From NCBI RefSeq assembly GCF_001522545.3, contig NC_031783.1:6659433-6723432 (forward strand): DNA of 64,000 nucleotides. The letters are read 5' to 3'. Numbering within the stretch: the first letter of the stretch is position 1; each line of letters starts with the position of its first letter. The translations under genes and the position numbers were made by a program. Positions 50,526 through 61,600 of this stretch are shown here, piece by piece. The stretch is from Parus major. Its lineage: Eukaryota; Chordata; Aves; Passeriformes; Paridae. Under the pieces are notes generated by a model. That model had not been told where the DNA came from, ran no database searches, and saw only the letters and a list, made by a program, of their open reading frames with translations.

Positions 50526-50655
50526 GTTGTTGTGGGGTTTTTTTGGGTTTTTTTTGCATTTGGTTTTGTTGGGTTTTTTTTGTGAGTGTGTGTTTTTTTC
50601 CTTTGTGTGTATGTGTTTTGGGGCTTGATGGGTTTTTTTTGTTTGTTTTAGGACA
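50526..50655 (+). repeat. G/T-rich low-complexity tract
   Basis: About 130 bp are made almost wholly of G and T, with repeated GGGTTTTTTT-like units and TGTGTG stretches. G runs of three or four lie at 50534, 50545, 50571, 50620 and 50630. It is the complementary kind of repeat to the A/C tract at 15132. The open frame running through it (50474-50887) is a low-complexity artefact. Confidence 0.75.
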
Positions 50656-51283
50656 GAAAAGGGAGAGGGGAAAAGGATCAAAGATCAAGGAAGACAAAAA
50701 ACCCTGCAGCTTTTCAAATGGGGCTGATTCAAGAGAGTCTTCAGATAAAGGGTTCAAGAGAATGTATGAACTGCTACATATTTCCTCAGCTGGAGATCTC
50801 AGTGTTCTCAAAGTTCTGTTGTACTCTGAAGCCAATATAAGGGCTGTCACTCACTCAGTGTTTTACAGGTACATTGGGGGCATTTGAGAAGCCTTCATTA
50901 AAAAAAGCAGGTAGATTTAGAAACAAAAATGTCTGTAATATTTATATTGAACAGTCTAGAAACCTTGCAGTCTAGATCCTAGAAATCTGAGGATCCTTGC
51001 ACTGCATCTTGTGGTTTTAAACCTTCTCCTTGCATTGTGGACCAGAACTTATGTATTTCAGACACAGAATTTCTCCTGAGATGACAAAATAAATGAAACC
51101 CTGGAGTTTGTAACCTCCACAGCACTCCATACATACCAGTTGTAAATGCACCTTCCACTGCATTGCAGCTCTGGTGGTTCAATGGTTGGGACTCTCCACA
51201 GTTTAAGTGCTGAAAAGGCCACTAGAAATAGCTGTGGTGACACTTAAATGCTGTTCCACATGTGCTGATGTGTTTTCAGAGTT
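50656..51283. other. Non-coding DNA
   Basis: I see nothing recognisable in this stretch. Confidence 0.5.
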
Positions 51284-51871
51284 CTACTTTGAAAGTTTTC
51301 CTGGTCTGTTTTCTGTGTTTTTATTTGCACTCCCAAATGTTAGTAGGAATTTAGAAGAAATATTTTTGATACTTAAATCAATATAGAGATAGAAGAGTGT
51401 TAGAATACAAGTTTTTGTAAGGAGTTTTTCCCTTTTCTGTTTTTCTCTTCTCTGTTTCATCCTCTTTTCAAGGCTGCAGAGTGTTGCAAATGTTGAAGGT
51501 GATCTGCTGCACTGTATAAATGGATTCTTGACACTCCCTGCAAAAAGATGTGTAAGGAGTTCTCTGATGCCAAAAGTTAAACTTTTGAAAGCTTTTTGGT
51601 ATATTTTGGCAGTGTTTTTGCAGGAGACTTGTTTTAAACCCAATACTTTTAAGGGTATCTGAAGTTTCAAATGCCTTTTTTTATTACAGCTCAGGAGGCA
51701 GAGTAGGCTATATTCCATGGTGTTACTATAAAAAAAATACATACCTGCCCTACAGCAGATAAACATTGCAATCCTTCTGTCAATGTACTTTTCTGTTGCT
51801 TTTATTTTTGTGCTTTTGCAGTATAGCAACTGAATGGTGCCTGTTAGATTGTATTGCAGAAAGCAGGGCAT
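51284..51871 (-). other. Unexplained 195-codon open frame
   Basis: This is the longest open frame not explained by a repeat. It begins at an ATG (plus-strand CAT at 51869-51871) and runs to 51284. The translation is rich in K, L, S, C and I, with a strongly basic patch (KRMKQRREKQKREK) about three quarters in. I see no domain, signal peptide or known family. In DNA this AT-rich, a frame this long is unusual by a rough estimate (well under one expected). There is no visible promoter, Kozak-quality evidence or splice support. It may be chance, a transcript-associated frame or a degraded gene. Confidence 0.12.
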
Positions 51872-52860
51872 TTATAAAGCCTGGGAATGATGCTAAATTA
51901 GTTTACATGCTGGAGGCTGACAGAAGCTGTTTTCCTACCTTTTTGCAAGATTTGATTTTATTCTAAAGATTAGGTCCAATTCCTGGTACTACCTAGTGGG
52001 AATATCAGAGAATGAGTCTTAAAACTAAAAGTTTCTTCCGTATTTACTTTCTTTTTTTTGGTTACCTATTTTCTAGTTTTGTAATTGCTACTTGATAGCA
52101 GGTCAGTAATGTGCAGGAAAAAATACTTCATTAGTGTAGCATCTTAGAATCTTCTGGTAGCACACTGGACTAAATGATTCTCGTTTGTCATGTATTCTTA
52201 CATCTCTTAATCTCTCCAGAGGCAGGAAGAATGTGTGCAGAGCTGCATTTGGGATTTAGAGATTGAGTCAGTTGTCATTAATTCCCCTGGGACAAGACAA
52301 ATTTACTTTCTCGACTAATGTTACAGGCCATGTACTTTGTTCTTTGATCAAAACTTCAAGTTTTGAAAGGATAGAGGAAGAGATTTATTGTACTTTAGAG
52401 AAAACCACTTTTGTGAATGCTTTCCAGTATTGGAAACTACTGTTCAGAAGCAGAAGGCCTTTGTGCTCATGCTCTGATGTCAGATTCTTTTGATTGCTTT
52501 GACTCATTGTCTGGCTGCTGTAACTTCTTGCCCTATTCAGGCCTTATTTTCCCTGTGGCCTTTCCAGCACAGAGCAGTGCAAAGGACAGAGGACATGGGG
52601 GAGTGAGGCAAGTCGGGCTGTAAATCCTCCTGCTGAGCTTTTAGAGTGACAATTCTCACTGCTCATAATCTCCTTACTAGAAAAACCCACAACACTTTCT
52701 TGTGTGTGGCCAGAATTTCTCCCTGTGTCTTGTGATTAACTAAGATCAAGGCAAAAAACCCATAAAAATCCAGCTCTGAAATGTCACTCTGTTTGTTTAA
52801 AAACAATGTACAGCGAATTGGTAAACCTTAGCTTTAATCATAATTCTCTGTCCTTAAATC
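51872..52860. other. Non-coding DNA
   Basis: Unique AT-rich sequence with no supported gene. Confidence 0.5.
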
Positions 52861-52889
52861 TATTTAGGACTTTAGGACTATTTAGGACT
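52861..52889 (+). repeat. Short tandem of TTAGGACT units
   Basis: TATTTAGGACT, TTAGGAC and TATTTAGGACT follow each other directly. The tract lies just upstream of the polypyrimidine stretch of the candidate exon at 52923. Confidence 0.6.
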
Positions 52890-52922
52890 TGTCTTTTCAA
52901 AAGATGTGTTTTGTGCTTTCAG

Positions 52923-53036
52923 AAATAAGAGCAATCATAGATGGATTCCCAGGCTTCCTTCAGCCAGCAGCTGTGCACATCCAGCAAAGCTTCGGGATGT
53001 CTGATCATGCTTCAAAGACCACTGCTGAGATCCAGG
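52923..53036 (+). other. Candidate 114-nt exon of unknown gene
   Basis: TTTTGTGCTTTCAG ends at 52922 and CCAGG followed by GTGAGC occurs at 53036/53037. Both sites are good splice consensus. The interval is 114 nt, a multiple of three, and stays open in the frame that begins at codon position 2 (a symmetric phase 1-1 exon), encoding ..IIDGFPGFLQPAAVHIQQ.. and 20 further residues. I do not recognise the peptide. Chance pairs of this kind are expected, so this is only a lead. Confidence 0.15.
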
Positions 53037-55386
53037 GTGAGCTTATTCTGAAACAGTGCACTTATTCTTGTCCAGTTGTTCCTCCATAAATCTCTCCTGT
53101 CCAATCTTTTCCCCATAATTTTTTTGTAGTTATTTTTTAATGAAACTAGAAGAGTCTGGTCAGCTCTGCTAAAGGCTTTTAGAAACTTGAATTTCTTTAG
53201 CAAAATGCCTACCAATAAGCATGGAGAGAGGTGGATTTTCAGGATTTATAATACATTTTTTACAAATCACCCAAATTGTCAGTCTCTATGACTTTTTGCA
53301 AATCATGACATATGTCTTGGGACATAAGTATTTGAAGTTGTAAGCTTTTATATCAGCATTGCCATAAGCCAGTGAGCCACAGCTGGGGAAGGTCAGCTCA
53401 TCACTGAATTGACTCCAAAGGGAATGTTTCTGGACAGTTCCACAAAGTACCTGCATAGCAATGAAACTCTCCTGGAAAGACATATCTCCTGCAAAAAAAA
53501 GTGTTGAATAATTTGCTGTTTCAAAAACTATCAAAATATTTTGAAGAAAAATTTCTGTAAAGGAAATTTCCTGATTATTCATGCTGCTTGATTTTGAAAA
53601 TTTGTGTTAATTTTACCCTAAATCCTAACATTTGGAGATGTCAGAATTGGCTTCTTAATTTGGTATGTGACTGTGTAGATATTCCTGGAAACAAAAGGTA
53701 ATTTTGTGAGTTTCCAGGAAATATATTTGCAAAAAAGAACAAAAACGGCTAAAGGTCAATGACCAATGTAGTTCAAGTTAAAACATTTCTAGTCTACTTA
53801 GTCCTCCAAGCCTGTATCATGTGGAAAAAATGTTTGGGAAGGTGATAGAATAGCACGTAATTCGTACATTTCTCCTGTTATTTAAATTAATTAACAAAAT
53901 CTCTGAGAAATGGGTGTGTTAACAGTATTCTGACTGGACTTACACAGCATCTGTAGTAACTTCAGTCATGGAATGATTGTATTTCCTGTGCAGAAAGAGG
54001 ATGGATTCCCAAAGATAAGGAAACAGATCTAAAGAGCTAAGGATCTACATCATATAACATAGCTGAATGCCATGACTGGTGAAACATTAATTACACAGCT
54101 GTTTTATGGGACATCCACCATACCATGATGCACCTGTTCTGCTCCTGTCATTATTTATATGTTCTTTTGTTCATATTTCTAAGAACTCTTAAACTCTTCA
54201 AGAAGTTTGATTTTAGGGGCAGTTCTCTTTGGAAACAGCAATCATTTTTTAGTGTCATATGCATTTCTCAGATTTATTCTCTGCAATCATAGGAGTGACA
54301 AGCCCATATTTACTGATGGCCACAGTTCAGCTACATTCTCTAGGCTTTGCTTCCTCCTCCTGCAGCTGGATCAGTCTGTTTGCTGTGCTGCCATCACCAT
54401 TGCCCTGTGCCAGTCAAGGAATTGGAAGCAAATTGTGCATGAAAGGAGAGGGAAATAAGTTCAGTGTGTTGATAAATGATGCCCAGTATTTTAATAATAT
54501 TGTTAGAATGGGATAGTTTATAATTCATGTGTCCTGAATATGAACTGGGGTTTTCTTCAGTCTGTCTCTCCCATCCTTGGGTAGTCAGAGATGCTGAAAT
54601 ATACACATATATAGACACTGAAATATGCAAATGAAAACCAAAATATCTGTGCTCATGAGAGCAGGATTTATAGAGCTGGGATCTAACTCATCCTATCCCC
54701 CAGCCAAACAGGGCTAGTGAAGGAAATGATGGTAATTTTGCTCACTTGTTGTAATAGTAGGTCATGACCAAAAAAATTACTGTTCCTATGAAGGTTTTCT
54801 GGGATATTTCCTTGTCTATTTCTGATAATTTTCTTTTCAGAGATGTGATGTTTTAATAGCATTAATCCTTTTGTATTTTTAGTGCAGTATAGTGTGATGG
54901 GGTGACAAGTCAAAAATTGACTTATCCTACTGGGATTTGTGTCCTTTATGTAAAAGAGTGATTTCCTAAATGTAGACTGAAGAGCAAATTTTTCTATCAA
55001 TAGTAGTGTCTACATATTCTGGAGTGGGATAGGTGACACATTTCTCTACAAAGCAATTGCTGAATCTGTGAAAAACTCTACTTTAACTCTGTTCTTGGTT
55101 ATTAATGAGGATTTTATAGGAGTAGAAAATGCAATAGAATAGGAAATCCCTAGTTAAAATTTTCTTATATTAAACTGAAATAAAAAAGGAGTAGACTTTA
55201 TGCTACAAAAGCTTAAGCTGTGAAAAATTCAGGAGTGGAAGAAAGTAAACCAGGCATTGTGAGCTCTTGACTCTGCTCTCAATAAAATATATGTCTTTAG
55301 AACACTTTCTGACAGTAAGTGAATAAATAACAGTTTTTAATGGGAAGTGGAATATGACACGCTGTGACATGTGACAATGACACACC
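53037..55386. other. AT-rich non-coding DNA
   Basis: Unique sequence. A perfect ATGCAAAT octamer lies at 54625-54632. No gene is supported. Confidence 0.5.
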
Positions 55387-55414
55387 TTTATCAGTGATAA
55401 ATCAGGTGATTTAT
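55387..55414. repeat. Two overlapping short inverted repeats
   Basis: TTTATC / GATAAA (55387-55401) overlaps ATAAATCA / TGATTTAT (55397-55414, spacer GG). Arms are short and AT-rich, so this is likely chance. Confidence 0.5.
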
Positions 55415-57354
55415 GTTATTCTTTTTGAGAAGATAACTGAAGCAGAATTTAATCAATGTGGATTTCAGGAACATAGAGATATATAGAAATTTATTAATTC
55501 AGGTGCAGAACTAATGATCTGTGCACATCTTTATGCAAAAATTCAAAGGTCAGTGGAAGCTGACAAACAACACACAATGGTGGTTTGCAGTGGAGGAGAA
55601 AGTGCCGAACTGATGCGTTTAAAATTCCCAGGAAAATTTTTCTTGATATCTTGGCATAACAAGTACAAATGTGCTAATTAACTTGCTTATAACTCAGACT
55701 TGAAGATGACATCAATTTGGAGAAGTAGTAGAATACTAAACAGGGAAGAATGAGTGATACTAAGGGCTGTAATGACAGAAATCAGATGAAAGTAGAGGAA
55801 TACAGCCTGTGTGATCAGGAAAATCTGCTGAAGTTGGAGACTCAGCAATTATAATCAAGAGTCAGAAGGCCACCCCTGTGCAAAGGTTTCTTGCTGATCA
55901 GAAAGAAACTTTTAGCTGCAGTGAGATATAAAAGTGCAAAAATCTGCATGTGATTTGAGGAGCTGTTACATGGCAGGGTTTTACAGCAGAAATTAATGCC
56001 TTCATAAAAGACAGTAGTGGAGGGAATCTGGGATATTCGAAACTATCCTGGTCAGCAGTTTCAAGGAAAAACTGCCAAGCCAACTGTGAAAGAGAAGTCA
56101 ATCTTATAAGAAACTGTGAAAGTATGACATGTAATGCATTGCTATCTCTAATATATCGAGAAACTATTTACCAGTGGGGAAAAAGGTGGATTTGAGCCAA
56201 AAGGGAAGACAAAGTCAAGTTGTAATAAAACGATTATAAATAAATTTGAAGTAGAAATTATGAGATAGTTTCTTGCTCTGATGAGTGTCTTGTTCCAGAA
56301 TAGGTAGACAGGAAAAGTGGAGACTTAAAATTTACTGAATTTTAAGGTTGCCCACAGTCAGTTTGTGAAGGAGAGTATACAGCATGATGCTTGCAATCCG
56401 AGGGAAAGGCAAACATATTTGGGACTGCTTAAGACCATTATCTATTTCTTTTTCACTGTTGAGAATTAATTCATGCACTCATTTTAACTTCAGTCTCTAG
56501 ACTTCAAACCTGGATTTCATTGTTATTGGTTTTGCACTGGTGTGTGAGAGGCAGAAGCAGGAGAAAGATACTTGTCCAAATGATTGTGTGCCTTAGCTCC
56601 AAGAAGGAAATTTGCTTGCTGTTGCTCTGGGCAAGTTGAAGGACGCCTGTTATATTAAAAAAAATAAAAAAGGACAAAAGGCATTTGTTATCAAATGTAA
56701 CATAATTACATGGAGAAGAATTGTTTGTTATTTTTGGATATTATCTGTCATTTTTGTTACCATACATAAAATTTATAGAGTCATTTGATTAGCATGGCAT
56801 CAGTGAGTGCATAGAGAACAAGAAATATGTTTCAGAAACCTTATTTTAGAAGGTTTCTGTTTCAAGTGTATGAATTTGTATTATGTTTTAAAAATCAACT
56901 CTATTTTAGAATTGGATTTTGAATGTTACGGGGAAGATAGTAATGTGCAACTAACAGCAAGGATTTTATTCCTGATCATCCTTAAATCTTCAAGTGTCTT
57001 CTTTCATACTTCAAAGTTTTCTCAAATGATCACAATGTTCTGCCAGGGAGATAAATATAAGGTATTCCCATATGCATGTGCCTGCAGCTGACAGATTCCT
57101 TCCTGACTGTAACCTGCAGTGGATTGCAAACAAACCCCAGTGACAGACAATATGCATATGATGCTTTGCTGAACATGATTCTGTTCATGAAATAGAAATA
57201 CCCCTTTATATGAACATGCACCTTCCTTTGTATTTGTATCGTGTGAGTATTAAACATATATAAAATAACTTTCCAGGTGATCTGAAGGATTATTAGGAAT
57301 TTCTGCTTTGGTGTTGCTCATAACTGGAGCCCAGGCTGTTCTGATGTAGAGCCA
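55415..57354. other. AT-rich non-coding DNA
   Basis: Unique sequence. I see nothing recognisable in it. Confidence 0.5.
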
Positions 57355-57660
57355 TTGCTGTGTTCTGGGCATGGCTTGGCAGGAGCTGGCTGAAGCAGTG
57401 CCTGTCTTGCTGTGTGGCTGCAGCCCCCGAGAGGGGCCGTGGGCTCCCGAGAGCCCTGCACGAGCTGTCCTGGTGCCAGCGTGTCAGGGGAGGCTTTGGA
57501 AAGCAGCCTGAGGCCCTTGGACACAATTGGAAGGAGATGATTACTGTGGCTGACAGAATGGAAGAAAATGACTTTTGCATCATCTTCTTGCATTGCTGGG
57601 CACTGCCAGCAACGCTGGCTGAGCTGCAGCCTGTCAGGTGGCTTTAACTCCAGCTGAACT
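57355..57660. other. G+C-rich patch with a small CpG cluster
   Basis: About 300 bp of G+C-rich DNA in an AT-rich neighbourhood, with five CpGs concentrated at about 57425-57485. The overlapping open frames on both strands (95-136 codons) are expected from low stop density and match no known protein. It is too short and too CpG-poor for a classical CpG island. It may be an eroded LTR or other transposon. Confidence 0.35.
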
Positions 57661-57849
57661 GCAAGGGCCCAGCACTGGCAGTCTCCAGTGTAAGACCATA
57701 TGAACAATGGAAATTTTAATTGAAGCACTGCTGCTCAAAGTCCACAAGATCTATAAAACCAGGCTAACAGAGGGGTTGTCAGGGAGGGGTTTTCATGCAG
57801 AAAGTCATAAGATTGCAGGTCTGTGTGGACAAGACAGCAATATTTTTGT
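57661..57849. other. Non-coding DNA
   Basis: Unique sequence between the G+C-rich patch and the palindrome. I see nothing recognisable. Confidence 0.5.
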
Positions 57850-57875
57850 GAATTAGATATTGCAATATCTAATTC
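57850..57875. repeat. Perfect 26-bp palindrome
   Basis: GAATTAGATATTG followed by CAATATCTAATTC, exact reverse complements with no spacer. A rough composition-based estimate gives about 0.002 expected by chance in the window. It lies about 200 bp upstream of the CR1 cluster at 58.1 kb and outside it. Confidence 0.9.
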
Positions 57876-58079
57876 TGGAAAACTGCTGGAAAACTTACAG
57901 TCTGAGAACCTGAAATACGAACCCAAATATGCTGTGATTGAGCCAATAGACATCCAGTACTACCACTGCTCTTTAGGAATGTCTCCGTGAGCTACAACAA
58001 TTAAGCAGTCTTAACATTCATGTTTTTCTTATATTATTTGCTATGAACTTGCATTTGCATCTGGATGATCTATGTGACC
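57876..58079. other. Non-coding DNA
   Basis: Short unique stretch with an ATTTGCAT octamer near 58053. No gene is seen. Confidence 0.5.
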
Positions 58080-58384
58080 TAGGCCACATTTGGAGCACTG
58101 GGTCTGGTTGTGGGCTCCCCAGCAAGAGCAAGACACAAAACTACTGGGAAGAATCCAGAAGAGCTACAAAATGATAAAAAGATAAAAGGACTGGGGCATC
58201 TCTCCTGCGAGGAAAGGCTGAAGGAGCTGGGGCTGTTCAGCCTGGAGTAGAGAAGGAGGGTCCTATCAATGAATCTACATGCCTTAAGGGAGAATGCAAA
58301 GGGGACAGCCAGACTTTTCTTTGTGGTGCCCAGAGACAGAACTGGAGGCAATGGACACAAACTAAAGCACTGGAGGTTCTTCTG

Positions 58385-58441
58385 AACATCACAGAATCAT
58401 AGAATTGTTTTGGTTGAAAGGAATCTTTAAAGATTAACATC
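58385..58441. repeat. 6-bp target-site duplication flanking the nested CR1
   Basis: AACATC occurs at 58385-58390 and again at 58436-58441, directly on each side of the inserted 45-bp CR1 tail. The host CR1 consensus has this word once (CTGAACATCAGGAAAC), so the second copy was made at insertion. Confidence 0.8.
58391..58435 (-). mobile_element. Nested CR1 3' tail, 45 bp
   Basis: ACAGAATCATAGAATTG then TTTTGGTTGAAAGGAATCTT is the antisense of a CR1 3' end. It is placed inside a CR1 that runs on the opposite strand and is bounded by AACATC duplications. It is an extremely 5'-truncated copy and must be younger than its host. Confidence 0.88.
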
Positions 58442-58640
58442 AGGAAACTCTTGTTTGACATGAGGATGACTAAGAATTGGCACAATTTCCCAAGGAGGTT
58501 GTGGAGTCTTCTTCCTTAGAGATATTCAGGAGCTGTCAGGGCACTAGGTGGCCCTGCTGGAGCAGGTGGGCTGGACCAGATGAACTTCCAGAGGTCTGGC
58601 CCTGCCATTCTTAGCCAGCTGGGATTCTGTCATTCTACAG

Positions 58641-61600
58641 TTATCTTCAGCAAACACACTTGCTCCTAGTTCTAGGCAAGGTAAACTACCCAGTGCTAAA
58701 GGCATGACAATGAAAACTATAGCAAGCTGCTTTATTAAATCCAGTGCCAATAATAGCTGGGTGAGATGGTGACTGATTTACCTTTAATTCAGTGAATTTC
58801 TCTGAGTTGTTGCATCCTTGCTGTGTCTCCTCCCTGCTCAGCTGTAAGAGATATCCACAGTGTGACACAGTGAAACAAGCCTTTGTCTCCAGGGCAGACA
58901 GCAACCCTTTCCTGCACCTTTGTATGCCAGGTTAAGAAAATACGGGTGTCCCGATGCAGGAAAGAAAAACCCCAAAACTGTACTTCATGGTTCTGGTATC
59001 CAAGTGAGGAAATAGGAAGTGTGAGGAAAAACACATTGCTGGTTTTATAGCATGCAAATTGCTTGAGTCTGTTAGACACAGTGATGAAAGTGGATCAAAA
59101 TTACCAACAGCTTTTAACCATCTGTTGAGAGGTGGGAATTTGTTCTCTGCTTGTTCTTCTTCCTGTCTCGTTCTCCAGCCTATCTGCAACTGCCTGAGGT
59201 AACTGATGCTTGTGACCCGTGACTATTAAATTGCAAGTCTTATGTGTAAGTTTCAACTGCATTTTTTCTTAATGAATCTGTTGTCTTCAGTATCCAAGTG
59301 TCTATTGAGCTGGTACCTGTTATAATTACATCAGATCTGTATAATTTCTTCTGCCATTTTATGTGTCTAACAAATCTTAGACCCTAAAATTGCAGATGAA
59401 AAAACTTTCCATGAAAATTTGAAAATTACTTTTATGTATTTTAGAAAAAGGTTTAAATGATGATGCATGTTCTTGCTGTGATTGTTTGTGGCCTGAAATG
59501 GGCCTGTCACATCTGTTCTGAGAGAAGCAAGGTTTACATTTGTGAGTAATTAGTTGTGTTTGTGTGCCATCAGCCTCAATGCCAGTATGGCTGAAGGATT
59601 CACATGGTACAGGGCATTTGACTATAAAGAAATCCTTGAGATATCTTCTGCCAGTTGGGATTGAGTACATGAAAAAGAGCCAGATGTGGGATCTTTCAAG
59701 AGTAGACATGCTGACTGAAGCTCTCCTGGGGAATTCTTTTAGGCTTTATATAATTATATGAATCTCCTAGGCTTTCAGTAGGGCCCAAATTCCAATTTTG
59801 AAAATAGTGTTACTGCATCACAGTAGTTAAGAGTCTCTTCCTTGGTGTTCAGGGGGAATTTGATGTAAACAAGGAACTGGAAGAAATGTGAACCAAGATC
59901 CTTTGATAGATTCATAGCTAGTAAATCATGCAGATGGGAAAAAGGGACTATTCATCAAAATTTCAATTTTTAAGCTTTTTCTGTTGTTGCTAGATTTTTA
60001 ACCAATCATTCTTATTTTCTTTTGTTGATGCTGTTTTTGATTATTTGTGTGGTTGGTTGGTTTTTTTGTTTCATTATCACAAAAGATGCCATTGTGTAAA
60101 TATGATCCAAGGCAGTTTGGAAGAAAGAATTAATTTACTTCTTTCTTTGCCATGATATTCCTCAGCATATCCTACATCACTTCACCCATAAGCCCTGGCT
60201 TTTATAACTAGACAGAATTAATAGTGCTAAAGACCTGGGAGATTGAGGAAGCACATTAAACCCCAGAGCACATGAATGTGAAGATGCCTAAAACCTTTCA
60301 CAGCTGGAAGGCTTCCTTAGGTAAAGAATTGTCTCACTATATTTAATAGAGTTACTCATGTGAAATGCAGCTGGAGAATGAGTATTGACTGCTACAGGTT
60401 ATCACCAGTACAATTGATCATGTTTTCACCAGAATTTTGGCCCCTGCTCTCACTACTGCAATTAGAAAATATCAAATGTGGAATGGGGAATTAAACACCC
60501 AATGCATTGTGGCTCTCCTGCTTTATATACCATGCAATGGCTTAATAAATTGTGGTATAAATAAAAAAGGTGTTAATAAGGCAAAATCATAAAGTGTTTT
60601 TATAAAGCCAAACAAATAGCAAACTATTCTTAAATTTGCAGCAAGTTGATTAAAAAAAATTCCTTTCATCTTCTCCCATTCTCTCCCATGTGAAATTAGA
60701 AAGCATTAGTGTAGGAATTTAGTAAAAGAAGTTAACTAAGAGCAGGATCTCATACAAAGCACTAATTTATCTCTGATCAAAGTATCTGAGCCACTCTAAT
60801 TAGCCCAAGTGTTCTAGCTTTTGAAAATGGAATTGCTTTTCTGGCATGAAATGTGCTATTTCTTGTAAAATTCCAGGGCCTCACCAGTGTAGAAAAACGG
60901 AGGTGATCTATTCTCTGGAAAATTAAAGTCAAATTCATATGAACAGTGCAATTCTTCTATTAATGTCACTCTGCCTTTCCATCCATATCTTCTGTGGATC
61001 AGCTAAAGCATCTGCCTGTATGTCATAAATACCTGTCTTCATTTAAAATAAGCATTGAGATAAATAATTAAATGTTTAGAAAATTCTATTGTCTCTCTCC
61101 TACAGCCAAACCCATTGCGAAACAAGCTGGGAACAAGAAAGCAGCACTTGGCTTGTGAGATAGCCAGCCTGGGATAGGTGACTTCCCTGGGACAGATAGA
61201 ACTGGTTGTGTGACTGGGTATCTGGACTCCTTGGTTCTCTTGGGAACTGTAGAAGGTTTATTTCCTCTGGAAGCCAAGGGCTGTGTGTGGCTCATGTTTG
61301 ACTGACAGCAGCAAATTTGTTGGACATCCAGCTCTGGATGAAGCTAAAGGCACTCTCCACAGCCCCAGGATGGCAGTGAGTGCTTGACTTCAGAGAACTC
61401 ATGCTTTGAAGGCTAGTACATTAGCCTGGAGGAATGTCTTCTTCTGATTTGAAATCTTGTGAGCATCTAAAGTAAAGCAGCTCCATTTAACATGAAAAAT
61501 GGTACAGTGTTGTGAGGTTTTCAAAATTAAGCCAGCCCCTGGCAACACATGACAACATGAGCTTCTCCTCCTTCCCTAGTCCCCCTTTCATTCAGCATAA

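Larger units (their letters stand above)
58080..58640 (+). mobile_element. CR1 LINE, 3' terminal ~500 bp, interrupted
   Basis: Sense-orientation CR1 3' region in order: GGCCACATTTGGAGCACTGG, TGTGGGCTCCCCAGC, GGAAAGGCTGAAGGAGCTGG, GGCTGTTCAGCCTGGAGTAG, GCACAAACTAAAGCACTGG, GGTTCTTCTGAACATC, then (after the insertion at 58391-58441) AGGAAACTCTTGTTTGACAT, GGTTGTGGAGTCTTCTTCCT, GGTGGCCCTGCTGGAGCAGG and CCAGATGAACTTCCAGAGGT. It ends in the CR1-type tail GATTCTGTCATTCTACAG. It is 5'-truncated and not coding. Removing the insert and one AACATC restores the continuous CR1 order. Confidence 0.95.

Noticed and set aside
50474..50887. 137-codon plus-strand open frame
   Set aside because: About a third of it is translated G/T low-complexity sequence (runs of F, C, V and G), an artefact of composition.
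57318..57728. 136-codon minus-strand open frame with an overlapping plus-strand frame
   Set aside because: Open on both strands in a G+C-rich patch, as expected when stop codons are rare. No family is recognised.
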